From Actinoplanes nipponensis (GTDB lineage: Bacteria; Actinomycetota; Actinomycetes; Mycobacteriales; Micromonosporaceae), in assembly GCF_016862275.1 (NCBI RefSeq), contig NZ_BOMQ01000052.1:62001-126000 (forward strand): DNA of 64,000 nt, read 5' to 3'. Both the position numbers and the translations under genes were made by a program. Of the stretch, positions 35,041 through 43,443 are shown in pieces. The notes under the pieces are model-generated. The model saw only the letters and a program-made list of their open reading frames with translations, was not told the DNA's origin and did no database searches. The stretch's first letter is position 1. Every line of letters begins with the position of its first letter.

Positions 35041-35195
35041 GTCCGCCCCCTGCCGTCCGGCGCCGGGACACCGGCGCCCGAGCGTCCATGCTGGACGACT
35101 TGCCCCGGTGCGGGGAAGTCAACCACCCGGCCGGTGGGCCGCCCGCGCCGAGGGTGACCGGCTGGTTGTTCCGGCCGCAGCGCCCCCGGGACGGC

Positions 35196-35690
35196 TCAGA
35201 AGCCGAAGTCCTGGGTGTAGTAGGGGGTGCCGTCGGCGGTGGCGGCCACGCCGACGCCGACGGTCCGCGACGCGCAGTTGAGGATGTTGGCGCGGTGGCC
35301 GGGGCTCCTCATCCAGGCGGCGACCAGCTCGGTGGCGGAACGGTAGCCCCACGCGATGTTCTCGCCGGCGGGACGGGTGTAGCCGGCGGCCCGGACCCGG
35401 GCCGCGAAGGTGGTGCCGCCGCTGCCGGTGTGGGAGAACGTGCCGGTACGGGCCATCCACGCGCTGTGGCCGGCGGCGGCGGTGCTCAGCCCCGTGTTCA
35501 CCGTGACGGCGGCGCAGCCGTGGGCGGTGCGCTCGGCATTGGTGAGGCGCACGACGTCCGCCGGCACGGTCAGCGCCTGCTCCTGCGCCGTCACCGGGGC
35601 GGCCTCGGCCGGCGACGCGACCATCGCAACGGCGACGGCGGCGGGGGCGACGAGGGCGGCCAGGGCGAAACGGCGGATGAGCTTGCGCAA
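35196..35690 (-). CDS. Secreted CAP-domain (SCP/PR-1-like) protein
   Basis: A 164-residue exported protein. TTG 35690 is chosen: AAAGGG lies six bases upstream and a signal peptide follows directly (RKLIRRFALAALVAPAAVAV, cleavage near AEAAPV). The CAP domain spans residues 45-164: LTNAERTAHGCAAVTVN, GHSAWMARTGTFSHTGSGG, AGENIAWGYRSATELVAAWM, SPGHRANILN, YYTQDFGF. The His and Glu residues of the CAP cleft are present. The bacterial role is mostly unknown. Confidence 0.87.
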   Translation of the reverse strand: MRKLIRRFALAALVAPAAVAVAMVASPAEAAPVTAQEQALTVPADVVRLTNAERTAHGCAAVTVNTGLSTAAAGHSAWMARTGTFSHTGSGGTTFAARVRAAGYTRPAGENIAWGYRSATELVAAWMRSPGHRANILNCASRTVGVGVAATADGTPYYTQDFGF

Positions 35691-35882
35691 GGAGGACCCT
35701 TTCGGAGGACGGCCCCGGCACAGCGCCGGGCTCACCGTTCCCTTCGGGCCGGTTCCGGGCGGCGCTGATCGCGGATCGGCTGCCGCCCGGTCGCCGTTCG
35801 GTTGCCGCCGGCCGGGCGACTGTCGGGAATCTTGCGGGTCGCGGCGGGTCCTGACCAGGCCCGGCGCTCGTACGCTGGCGGC

Positions 35883-38800
35883 GTGGCCCCTGAGACGGCC
35901 GGCGCGGTGTGGCTGCGCCTGGCCGGACCGTTCGCGATCCGCCGCGGCGGTGACCGTGACGCCGTGCCCCTGACCGGCAGCCGCAAGGCCCGTACCCTGC
36001 TCAAGCTGCTCGCCGTGCACCGCGCCGGGCCGGTGGGCATGGACCGCGTCGTCGACGTGCTGTGGGGCGACGCGCCGCCCCGGCAGGCCGCCGACAACGT
36101 CGCCACGCTGGTCAGCCGGCTGCGGTCGCGGTTCGGCCCGCAGCTGGTCACCGGAGGCCGCGACGGCTACCGGCTGGGCCGGCCGCCGGCGGTCGTGGTC
36201 GACCTAGATCTCGCCGCGGCCGACCTGGCCGACGCGGCCGGGCGGCTGGCGGCCGGTGAGCCGGGGCTGGCCGCCGCGGTCGCCGGCCGGGTGCTGGAGC
36301 TGCTCGGCGCCGGGCCGGCGCTGCCCGAGGACGGCGACGCCGACTGGGCGCGGCCGGCCCGCACCGAGGCGGCCGAGCTGCTGCGGCACGCCCGGCAGCT
36401 GGCCGCGGAGGCCGCACTGGCCAGCGGCGACGCCGCCACCGCCCGGGCCCGGGCGGCCGCGGCGATCACCGCCGACGGCTACGACGAAGCCGCGTACCGG
36501 CTGCTCATGGCGGCCGAGGCGGCGCTGGGCCAGCCCGCCCGGGCGCTGGCCGCCTACGAGCGGCTGCGGGTGACGCTGGCCGAGGACCTGGGCACGGACC
36601 CCGCGGCCCGGACCAGCGCCGTCCAGCTGAGCATCCTGCGCGGCGAGCAACCGTCCCTGACCCCCGGCCCGGCCGCGGTGGTCGCCCCGGCGCCGGCCCT
36701 GGCCGGCCGGGCCGCCGAGACGGCCGAGCTCGCCGCCGCCTGGCGGGCCGCCGTGGCCGGGCGCCCGGCGCTGGTGCTGATCAGCGGGGAGGCCGGGATC
36801 GGCAAGACCCGCCTGGCCGGCGAGGTGGCCGAGCTGGCCGGCCGCACCGGCGGCGAGGTGCTGTCGGTGCGCTGCTACGCGGCCGAGAGCTCGCTGTTCC
36901 TGCAGCCGTTGGTCGACGCGCTGGGCACGCACGCGGCCGGCTCGCCGGCCGAGCTGGTGCGCTCGCTCGCCTCGCCCGCGCTGACCGAGCTGGTGCCGCA
37001 GGTCGGCGCCCTGTACGGCGACGCGCCGGGTCCGGAGGTGGCGCCCGAGCTGGCCCGGGGCCGCGCCTACGAGGCGGTCAACCGGTACCTGTCCGGCATC
37101 GCCGCCCGCCGGCCGGTCCTGCTGCTGCTCGACGACCTGCACAACGCCGGCCTGGCCACCGCCGAGCTGCTGCACTACCTCGCCCGCCACGCCCGCGGCC
37201 GGCTGCTCGTGCTGGCCACGGTCCGCGCCGAGGAGGGCGCCCCGGTGCTGCGCGCCCTCGCCGAGGTGGCCGGCCGGCTCGAGCTCGGCCCGTTGCCCGA
37301 GGCGGCCGTGATCAGCCTGGCCACCGCGGCCGGCCAGGCCCGGCTGGCCCCGCGCATCCTGCACCGCACCGGCGGGCACGCGCTGTTCGTCGTCGAGACG
37401 CTGCGGGCGCTGGCCGCCGGCGACGACGGCATCCCCGAGTCGCTGCAGGCGGCCGTGCTGGCCCGGGTCGCCCGCACCGGCCCGGCCGTCGAGGAGCTGC
37501 TGCGCGCGGCCGCCGTCCTGGACGCGACGACGGAGCCGGGACTGCTCGCCGACCTGCTCGCGGTGCCGCCCGCGGAGGCCGTCCGGCGCTGTGAGCAGGC
37601 GCTCGCCGCCCGGCTGCTGGTGGTGGCCGGGCGGGCCTACGAGTTCGCCAACGACCTGATCCGCGAGGTGCTCTACACGACCACGGCGGCGCCGGCCCGG
37701 GTGGCGTACCACCGGCGGGCCGGCGAGCTGCTCAGCGCGCATCCCGAGCAGGTCGCCGCGCACGCGCACGCCGCCGGGGACTGGGACCGGGCCGCCCGGG
37801 CGTACCTGGTCGCCGGGGAACAGGCCGGCCGGCGGTTCGCCGCCGCGGACGCCGAGGCGTTGCTGACCAGCGCCCTGGACGCGGCCGGGCGGGCCGGCGC
37901 GCCCGAGGTGACCGCCCGCGCGTACCAGGCCCGGGGACGGGTGCGGGAGGCGCTGGCGGCGTACCCGGCCGCGATGGCCGACTTCCACGCGGCGGTGCGC
38001 ACCGCGCGGGAGGTCGGCGACCGGCGGCTGGAGATGATCGGGCTGCGTGAGCTCGGCGGGGACGTGCCGATCGCGCTCGGGCAGCCCATCGCGGGCTGCG
38101 TGGCGTACCTGCGCGACGGGCTGGCCATCGCCGAGTCGCTGGCCGACCGGACCATGGAGGCCGACCTGCTGAGCCGGCTGGCGGTGGTCTCCGCCAGCCG
38201 GCTGCGGCTGGCCGAGTCGCTGGCCTACGCCACCCGCGCGGTGCGCACCACCCGGGCCGGCGCCGACCAGCGGGCCCTGGCCGTCGCGCTGGACGGGCTG
38301 AAGACCAGCTGGGCCTACCTGGGCGAGATCGACCGGCTGGTGCCGGTGCTGGACGAGCTGGAACCGTTGCTGCACAAGCAGAACGACCTGTGGCGGTTGC
38401 AGTGGGCGCTGTTCGAGGGCGCCTTCCCGGCGATCGCCGCCGGGCGGTGGGGCGACGCCCTGGAGCGCATCGAGGCGGCGCGCGAGGTGAACCGGCGCAG
38501 CGGGTACGGCGCCTACGCCGGCTGGTTCACCGGCAACCTCGGCTGGGTGCACCAGCTGCGCGGCGCCCACCGGCAGGCGATCGGGTACGGCCGGCAGGCG
38601 TACGCCCTGACCAGCGACACCGACCACCCGTGGTGGCGGGCCGCCGCCTGCACCCAGCTGGCCGGCGCGCTGCTCGCCGCCGGCGCCGAGGACGAGGCGA
38701 CGGCGTTGCTGCTCCAGGGGTGCGAGCGCGCCCGGGGCGAGGGCGGCGAGGCGTACCTGGTGCGCTGCCTGGGCCCGCTCGCCGCCGTCACCGGGTCGCG

Positions 38801-39113
38801 CAGCCTGCTGGAGGAGGCGGACGCGCTGGTCGCGGCGATCGAGACGCCGCCGGGCTGCGCGTGGTTGTTCGGCGCCGACGCGTACCTGTCGGTCGGGCGG
38901 GCCTGGCTGCGGCACGGCGAGCCGGTCCGGGCCCGCGCGGTGATCGCGCCGCTGCTGGCCGCCGCGAACCGGGTGCCGTGGCGGCCCGTGCAGGTACCGG
39001 CGCTGCTGCTCGACGCCGACGCGGCGCAGGCGGCCGGCGCGGAGTCGGCGCCGCAGCGCGCGGCGGCCCGGCGGCTGGCCGACCGGTACGGGCTGGCCCA
39101 CCTGGTGCGCTAG
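35883..39113 (+). CDS. AfsR/SARP-type regulator with BTAD, AAA ATPase and TPR region
   Basis: A 1076-residue regulator; GTG 35883. Residues 10-100 are an OmpR-like winged helix (LLKLLAVHRAGPVGMDRVVD, VSRLRSRFG); 105-250 are the BTAD domain ending in EDLGTDPAA, together a SARP DNA-binding unit. An NTPase follows with Walker A GEAGIGKT (302-309) and a Walker B LLLLDDLHNA, then TPR-like helical pairs to the end. Such proteins activate secondary-metabolite or development genes. It may act on the divergent fusion/methyltransferase promoter at 41213-41284, which holds 11-bp direct repeats. Its stop shares CTAG with the convergent neighbour. Confidence 0.88.
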   Translation: MAPETAGAVWLRLAGPFAIRRGGDRDAVPLTGSRKARTLLKLLAVHRAGPVGMDRVVDVLWGDAPPRQAADNVATLVSRLRSRFGPQLVTGGRDGYRLGRPPAVVVDLDLAAADLADAAGRLAAGEPGLAAAVAGRVLELLGAGPALPEDGDADWARPARTEAAELLRHARQLAAEAALASGDAATARARAAAAITADGYDEAAYRLLMAAEAALGQPARALAAYERLRVTLAEDLGTDPAARTSAVQLSILRGEQPSLTPGPAAVVAPAPALAGRAAETAELAAAWRAAVAGRPALVLISGEAGIGKTRLAGEVAELAGRTGGEVLSVRCYAAESSLFLQPLVDALGTHAAGSPAELVRSLASPALTELVPQVGALYGDAPGPEVAPELARGRAYEAVNRYLSGIAARRPVLLLLDDLHNAGLATAELLHYLARHARGRLLVLATVRAEEGAPVLRALAEVAGRLELGPLPEAAVISLATAAGQARLAPRILHRTGGHALFVVETLRALAAGDDGIPESLQAAVLARVARTGPAVEELLRAAAVLDATTEPGLLADLLAVPPAEAVRRCEQALAARLLVVAGRAYEFANDLIREVLYTTTAAPARVAYHRRAGELLSAHPEQVAAHAHAAGDWDRAARAYLVAGEQAGRRFAAADAEALLTSALDAAGRAGAPEVTARAYQARGRVREALAAYPAAMADFHAAVRTAREVGDRRLEMIGLRELGGDVPIALGQPIAGCVAYLRDGLAIAESLADRTMEADLLSRLAVVSASRLRLAESLAYATRAVRTTRAGADQRALAVALDGLKTSWAYLGEIDRLVPVLDELEPLLHKQNDLWRLQWALFEGAFPAIAAGRWGDALERIEAAREVNRRSGYGAYAGWFTGNLGWVHQLRGAHRQAIGYGRQAYALTSDTDHPWWRAAACTQLAGALLAAGAEDEATALLLQGCERARGEGGEAYLVRCLGPLAAVTGSRSLLEEADALVAAIETPPGCAWLFGADAYLSVGRAWLRHGEPVRARAVIAPLLAAANRVPWRPVQVPALLLDADAAQAAGAESAPQRAAARRLADRYGLAHLVR

Positions 39114-41212
39114 AACAGCTCGGCCAGCCGGCCGGCGGCGCGGCGGGCGCCGTCGGCGGCGACCGGCCGGTACCGCACGGTCCGGCCGATCTCCTCGGCG
39201 ATGGCCCGGGCCAGCGGCTCAGGCGTGGTGTCGGCGAACGCGACCCGCCGCCCGGCGCCGTAGCGGGCCAGCCGGTGCGGCACGTGCAGCTGCTGCTCGA
39301 AATGGTTCTCCAGCGGCACGTAGAGGAACGGGCGGCCGGCCGCCGTCAGCTCCATCGTGGTGCTCAGCCCGCCCTGCACCACGGCCAGGTCGGCGGCGGC
39401 CAGGTAGCGGTGCAGGTCGGGCAGGTACCCGTGCACGTCCACGCCGGGCGGCGCGGCCAGCGCGCCCGGCTCGATCCGCGGCCCGGCGACCACGACCATC
39501 CGCAGGCCGGGGACCAGCCGGGCGGCCGCCGGGTACGCCGCCGACGCCCGGCGCAGCAGGTGCACGCCGACCCCCGTGCCGCCGGCCGTCACGACGCAGA
39601 CCCGTTCGTGCGGGCCCCAGCCGAACTCGGCCCGGGCGGCCCGCCGGTCGGCCAGGTCGGCCGGCGGGAAGCCGGTCACGTACCCGGTGAAGTCGAAGTG
39701 CCGGGCCGTCCAGTCGGCGATCACCGGCAGGCCGGGCCCGAACACGCCCGCCACGACGTCGCCCGGCTCGCCGACGAACAGCGCCCGGTCCCGTACCCGG
39801 GGGAAGCGGGCGATGTGCTCGAGCATCTCCGCGTTGTGGTCGGCGGTCAGCGCGGCCTCGGCCGCGCCGCCGGCCGCCATCGGCAGCCAGCCGACGAAGT
39901 CGGTGAGCCAGGCGTACGCGGTCCGCTTCAGCTCCGGGTTCTCGTGCAGGAAGTGGTCGGCGTCCCAGGCCTCGTCGGCCACCCACAGGTCGTGCCGGCG
40001 CTCCTCGGCCAGGTCGGCCAGGACCATGAAGTTGGCCGCCAGGATCTCGTCCATCCGCCGGATCGCCTGGAAGGCGTGCAGGTCGTGCCCGTGCGCCTCG
40101 GCCTCCACGTGCCGCGACTCCGAGGCCAGCCACCGCGACGCCGGGTGCACGCGTTCGCCGCGCGCCGCCAGCAGCGCGGTGACCGGATGCTGGGCCAGCC
40201 ACTCCACCTGGACGCCGGGGCGCAGCCGGCGCAGCTCGGCGGCGATGGCCAGGTCCCGCCGGGCGTGGCCGAGCCCGATCGGCGACGACAGGTAGAGCAC
40301 GCGGCGGGGCCGGTCCAGGGCGCGGGTCCAGCGCCGGGGCGGGTCGTCGCGGGCCCGCACGAAGTCGCGGATCCAGTGGTTGACCGGCACCGGATGCCGC
40401 GCCGGGGGCAGGTGTCCGGCCCCGGCCATCCGGATGAGCCGCCCGCCGGTCAGCTCCGCGAACCGCTCCCCCACGGCCGGGGACACGCAGCGGTCTTCCT
40501 CGCCGTGGATGACCAGGACCGGGCAGCGCAGCCCGCGCAGCAGCGCCTCGATCGCCGGCACGCCGGCCACCGACGCGGGCGCCTCCTCGCCGGCGATCAG
40601 CGTCTCCGGACCGGTCTCCAGCCCCCAGCCGACGCACTCCTCGAACTGCCGGGTGGAGTGCGGCTCGCTCAGCAGCAGGGCGAAGAACCAGTCCAGGAAG
40701 CCGCGGTAGTCGCGGCGCCAGTAGTGCCGGTTGTACTTCTGCCAGCCCTCGTAGTGCTCGCGGTCGGCCTCGAAGTCGAAGACCTCGCGTTCCGGCGGCG
40801 TCGGGGCCAGGCCCAGCACCCGCGGCGAGATGGCGACCAGGCCGGCGAACCGGTCCGGGTGCTCGGCCACCGCGATCGCCGCCCGCCACGCGCCGCGGCT
40901 CAGCCCGGCCACGACGGCCCGGTCCACCCCGGTCGCGTCGAGCACCGCCACCAGATCTGTCGCGTGGGCCCGGTCGGTGTACGCCGCCGGGTCGGCCGGC
41001 CGGTCGCTGCGCCCGTTGCCGCGCGGATCCACGGTGACGACCCGGAAGTGCCGGGACAGGTAGGCCACCTGCAGCTTCCAGATCCGCGAGTGGACGATCA
41101 GCCAGCTCGGCGCGAGCAGCACCGTCTGCGCGCCGTCGCCGTACACCGCGTAGCCGACCTTGACCCCGTCGTGGTCGACGTGGCCCTCGACGCCGGGTTC
41201 GGTTGCCCTCAT
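39110..41212 (-). CDS. Alpha/beta-hydrolase fused to a glycosyltransferase
   Basis: A 700-residue two-domain protein; ATG 41212 with an SD in GGGGGAGAGGG. Residues 10-290 are an alpha/beta hydrolase: nucleophile Ser105 in AGLSRGAW, Asp240 in GEEDRCVSP, His267 in GAGHLPP. Residues 302-700 are a GT-B glycosyltransferase of the MurG/UGT-like type: YLSSPIGLGHARRDLAIA at the N-terminus, donor-site motif VVQGGLSTTMELTAAGRP, and FEQQLHVPHRLARYGAG. No stop or start signal separates the halves. It may load sugars on, or cleave, a small hydrophobic product; the substrate is unknown. It is divergent from a methyltransferase. Confidence 0.83.
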   Translation of the reverse strand: MRATEPGVEGHVDHDGVKVGYAVYGDGAQTVLLAPSWLIVHSRIWKLQVAYLSRHFRVVTVDPRGNGRSDRPADPAAYTDRAHATDLVAVLDATGVDRAVVAGLSRGAWRAAIAVAEHPDRFAGLVAISPRVLGLAPTPPEREVFDFEADREHYEGWQKYNRHYWRRDYRGFLDWFFALLLSEPHSTRQFEECVGWGLETGPETLIAGEEAPASVAGVPAIEALLRGLRCPVLVIHGEEDRCVSPAVGERFAELTGGRLIRMAGAGHLPPARHPVPVNHWIRDFVRARDDPPRRWTRALDRPRRVLYLSSPIGLGHARRDLAIAAELRRLRPGVQVEWLAQHPVTALLAARGERVHPASRWLASESRHVEAEAHGHDLHAFQAIRRMDEILAANFMVLADLAEERRHDLWVADEAWDADHFLHENPELKRTAYAWLTDFVGWLPMAAGGAAEAALTADHNAEMLEHIARFPRVRDRALFVGEPGDVVAGVFGPGLPVIADWTARHFDFTGYVTGFPPADLADRRAARAEFGWGPHERVCVVTAGGTGVGVHLLRRASAAYPAAARLVPGLRMVVVAGPRIEPGALAAPPGVDVHGYLPDLHRYLAAADLAVVQGGLSTTMELTAAGRPFLYVPLENHFEQQLHVPHRLARYGAGRRVAFADTTPEPLARAIAEEIGRTVRYRPVAADGARRAAGRLAELF

Positions 41213-41234
41213 CGCGTCACCCTCTCCCCCGCCA

Positions 41235-41262
41235 TTGCAGCCGGGTTGCAACGGCGGCGCAA
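41235..41262. promoter_or_regulatory. Three 11-bp-spaced direct repeats in the divergent promoter (SARP-like)
   Basis: TTGCAG (41235), TTGCAA (41246) and GCGCAA (41257) occur exactly 11 bases apart in the 72-base gap between two divergent genes. SARP regulators bind direct repeats spaced by 11 bp (one helical turn), and a SARP-type gene is adjacent. The match is by eye. Confidence 0.4.
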
Positions 41263-41284
41263 CGCCCGGCGGCACCGTGGCGGC

Positions 41285-42334
41285 ATGGCTATCAACGAGG
41301 ACAAGCTGAACGAGTTCATCGGCCGGTTCGTCGGCGACCTGGGCGCCACCGTCGCCGCCGGCAACGTGGTGATCGGCCACCGGCTCGGCTTCTACCGGGC
41401 GCTCGCCGCGGGGCCCCTGACCCCCGGGGAGCTGGCCGCGCGCACCGGCACCGACGAGCGGTACGTCACCGAGTGGCTGCGCGGGCAGGCCGCCGGCGGC
41501 TACGTCGACCGCGACGACGACCGGTACGGGCTCAGCGAGGAGCAGGCGTTCGCGCTGGCCGACCCGGACGGCCCGCTGTACGCCCCGGGCGCCTTCCTGC
41601 TCGCCCTCGGCGCCCTGCGCGCCGAGCCCCGGATCACCGAGGCCTTCCGCACCGGCGCCGGGCTGAGCTGGGGCGAGCAGGACGCGGACGTGTTCATCGG
41701 CTGCGAGCAGTTCTTCCGCCCGGGCTACATCGCCAACCTGGTGCCGAGCTGGATCCCGGCGCTGCCCGGCACGGACGCGAAGCTGCGGGCCGGGGCGCGG
41801 ATCGCCGACGTGGGCTGCGGGCTGGGCGCCTCGTCGGTGCTGATGGCCGCGGCGTACCCGCGCTCGACCGTGCACGCCTGCGACTACCACGAGGGCTCGA
41901 TCGAGCTGGCCCGCAAGCGCGCGGTGGACGCCGGCGTCGCCGACCGGGTGAGCTTCGAGGCGGCGGGCGCGCAGCAGTTCAGCGGCGACGGCTACGACCT
42001 GGTGACCACCTTCGACTGCCTGCACGACATGGGCGACCCGCTGGGCGCGGCCCGGCACATCCGCGAGGCCCTGGCCCCGGACGGCGCCTGGATGATCGTC
42101 GAGCCGGCCGCCGGCGACGCGGTCGCGGACAACATGAACCCGGTCGGCCGCGTCTACTACGGCTTCTCCACGTTCCTGTGCGTGCCGAGCGCGCTGTCCC
42201 AGCCCGGCGGTTACGCCCTGGGCGCCCAGGCGGGCGAGGCGGCGATCCGGCAGCTGGTCACCGACGCGGGCTTCACCCGGTTCCGCCGGTCCAGCCAGAC
42301 GCCGTTCAACAACGTCTACGAGGTCCGCCGCTAG
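41285..42334 (+). CDS. SAM-dependent methyltransferase with N-terminal winged helix (Rv2258c-like)
   Basis: A 349-residue protein; ATG 41285. The N-terminus (residues 1-95: EFIGRFVGDLGATVAAGNVV, LTPGELAARTGTDERYVTEWL) is a winged-helix dimerisation domain as in Rv2258c-like and O-methyltransferase families. The Rossmann domain has ARIADVGCGLGASSVLMAAA (motif I), HACDYHEGSIELA, and FDCLHDMGDP. It probably methylates a small molecule, perhaps made with the divergent hydrolase-glycosyltransferase. Its stop shares the bases CTAG with the convergent receptor gene. Confidence 0.85.
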   Translation: MAINEDKLNEFIGRFVGDLGATVAAGNVVIGHRLGFYRALAAGPLTPGELAARTGTDERYVTEWLRGQAAGGYVDRDDDRYGLSEEQAFALADPDGPLYAPGAFLLALGALRAEPRITEAFRTGAGLSWGEQDADVFIGCEQFFRPGYIANLVPSWIPALPGTDAKLRAGARIADVGCGLGASSVLMAAAYPRSTVHACDYHEGSIELARKRAVDAGVADRVSFEAAGAQQFSGDGYDLVTTFDCLHDMGDPLGAARHIREALAPDGAWMIVEPAAGDAVADNMNPVGRVYYGFSTFLCVPSALSQPGGYALGAQAGEAAIRQLVTDAGFTRFRRSSQTPFNNVYEVRR

Positions 42335-43329
42335 CGGCGGCCCTGCCCCTGGACCAGGTCGTCGATGGCGGTCTGGGTGGAGGCCAGCGCCTGCATCGCG
42401 GTGTCGATCTCCTGGATGCTGCGGACCGCGTCGCTGGTCTGCGCCCGGATGCCGTCCACCTGCAGCGAGATGTTCTCGGTGGCCCGGCCGGTCTCGGTGG
42501 CCAGCTCCTTGACCTCGTGGGCGACCACGGCGAAGCCCTTGCCCATCTCGCCCGCGCGGGCCGCCTCGATGGTGGCGTTGAGGGCCAGCAGGTTGGTCTG
42601 CGAGGCGATCCCGGTGATCAGCTTGACCACCTCGCCGATCTTCACGCTGCTGGCGTCCAGGGCGGCGATCGTCTGCGCCGCGGCGGCCGACCGGGTCACC
42701 GCGGCGTCGACCGCCCGCGACAGGTCGGCGCTGACCCCGCCGAGCTGGGCGGAGGAGGCGCCCAGCTGGGCGAGCTGCTGTTCGGAGGTCTCGGCCAGGC
42801 GCTTCTCGTTGTCGATGTCGCGCAGCGCGCCGGCGACCCGCAGCGGCACCCCGCGCGCGTCGCGCCGGGTGGCGCCGGTGGCCACGAACCACCGGTACTC
42901 GCCGTTCTTGAGCTGCAGGCGGTACTCGATGTTGTACGGGGTCCGCCCGGTGCGGTCGTTGAGGTGGGCCAGGAACGCCTGCACCGTGCGCGGCGCGTCG
43001 TCCGGGTGCAGCCGCGACGCCCAGCTGCTCAGGATGTTCGGGAAGTCCCGCTCGTCGGTGAAGCCGAGCAGGTGCCGGAACTCCTGGGACCACATGAACT
43101 CGTTGTTCGGGTTCACCGGGTCGTCGGCGACCACGTCCATGTCCCACAGGCCGATGCCGGCGGCCTGGATCATCAGCTCGTAGCGCTCGATGGCGGCGGC
43201 GCTCTCCCGCCGGACCTCGGCCAGGGTCTCGCGCAGCGCCGCCGCTTCGGCCTCGGCGGGCGCGCTCCGGGCCGCCTGGTCGCCCGGGCCGGCGGCCTCC
43301 ACCGTACGGATCTTGCCGCGAAACGCCAC
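42331..43329 (-). CDS. Soluble PAS-containing methyl-accepting chemotaxis protein
   Basis: A 332-residue protein with no membrane segment. GTG 43329 has AGGGGG upstream. Residues 15-50 form a possible coiled coil (AEAEAAALRETLAEVRRES), 55-180 a PAS domain of the PAS_3 type (GIGLWDMDVV, EFRHLLGFTDE, HPDDAPRTVQ, IEYRLQLKNGEYRWF), and 200-325 the receptor signalling domain with the hairpin-tip sequence IASQTNLLALNATIEAARAG and KGFAVVAHEVKELA. It should sense a cytoplasmic signal and control a CheA kinase, none of which is nearby. The signalling domain is short for the class. Confidence 0.87.
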   Translation of the reverse strand: MAFRGKIRTVEAAGPGDQAARSAPAEAEAAALRETLAEVRRESAAAIERYELMIQAAGIGLWDMDVVADDPVNPNNEFMWSQEFRHLLGFTDERDFPNILSSWASRLHPDDAPRTVQAFLAHLNDRTGRTPYNIEYRLQLKNGEYRWFVATGATRRDARGVPLRVAGALRDIDNEKRLAETSEQQLAQLGASSAQLGGVSADLSRAVDAAVTRSAAAAQTIAALDASSVKIGEVVKLITGIASQTNLLALNATIEAARAGEMGKGFAVVAHEVKELATETGRATENISLQVDGIRAQTSDAVRSIQEIDTAMQALASTQTAIDDLVQGQGRR

Positions 43330-43443
43330 GGGAACCCCCTGCTCCGAGCGGCGCGGGCCGCGACCTGCCGATGGGCGAACTCGCACCGACGATACGGGCT
43401 CGGCCGGCGCGCCGAGGGCGGTTCGGCGCAGCCCGGGCCCCGC

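Noticed and set aside
36204..39101. A long antisense frame opposite the SARP-type regulator
   Set aside because: The translation is Arg/Gly/Gln-rich low complexity with no family pattern, typical of the antisense of a GC-rich gene.
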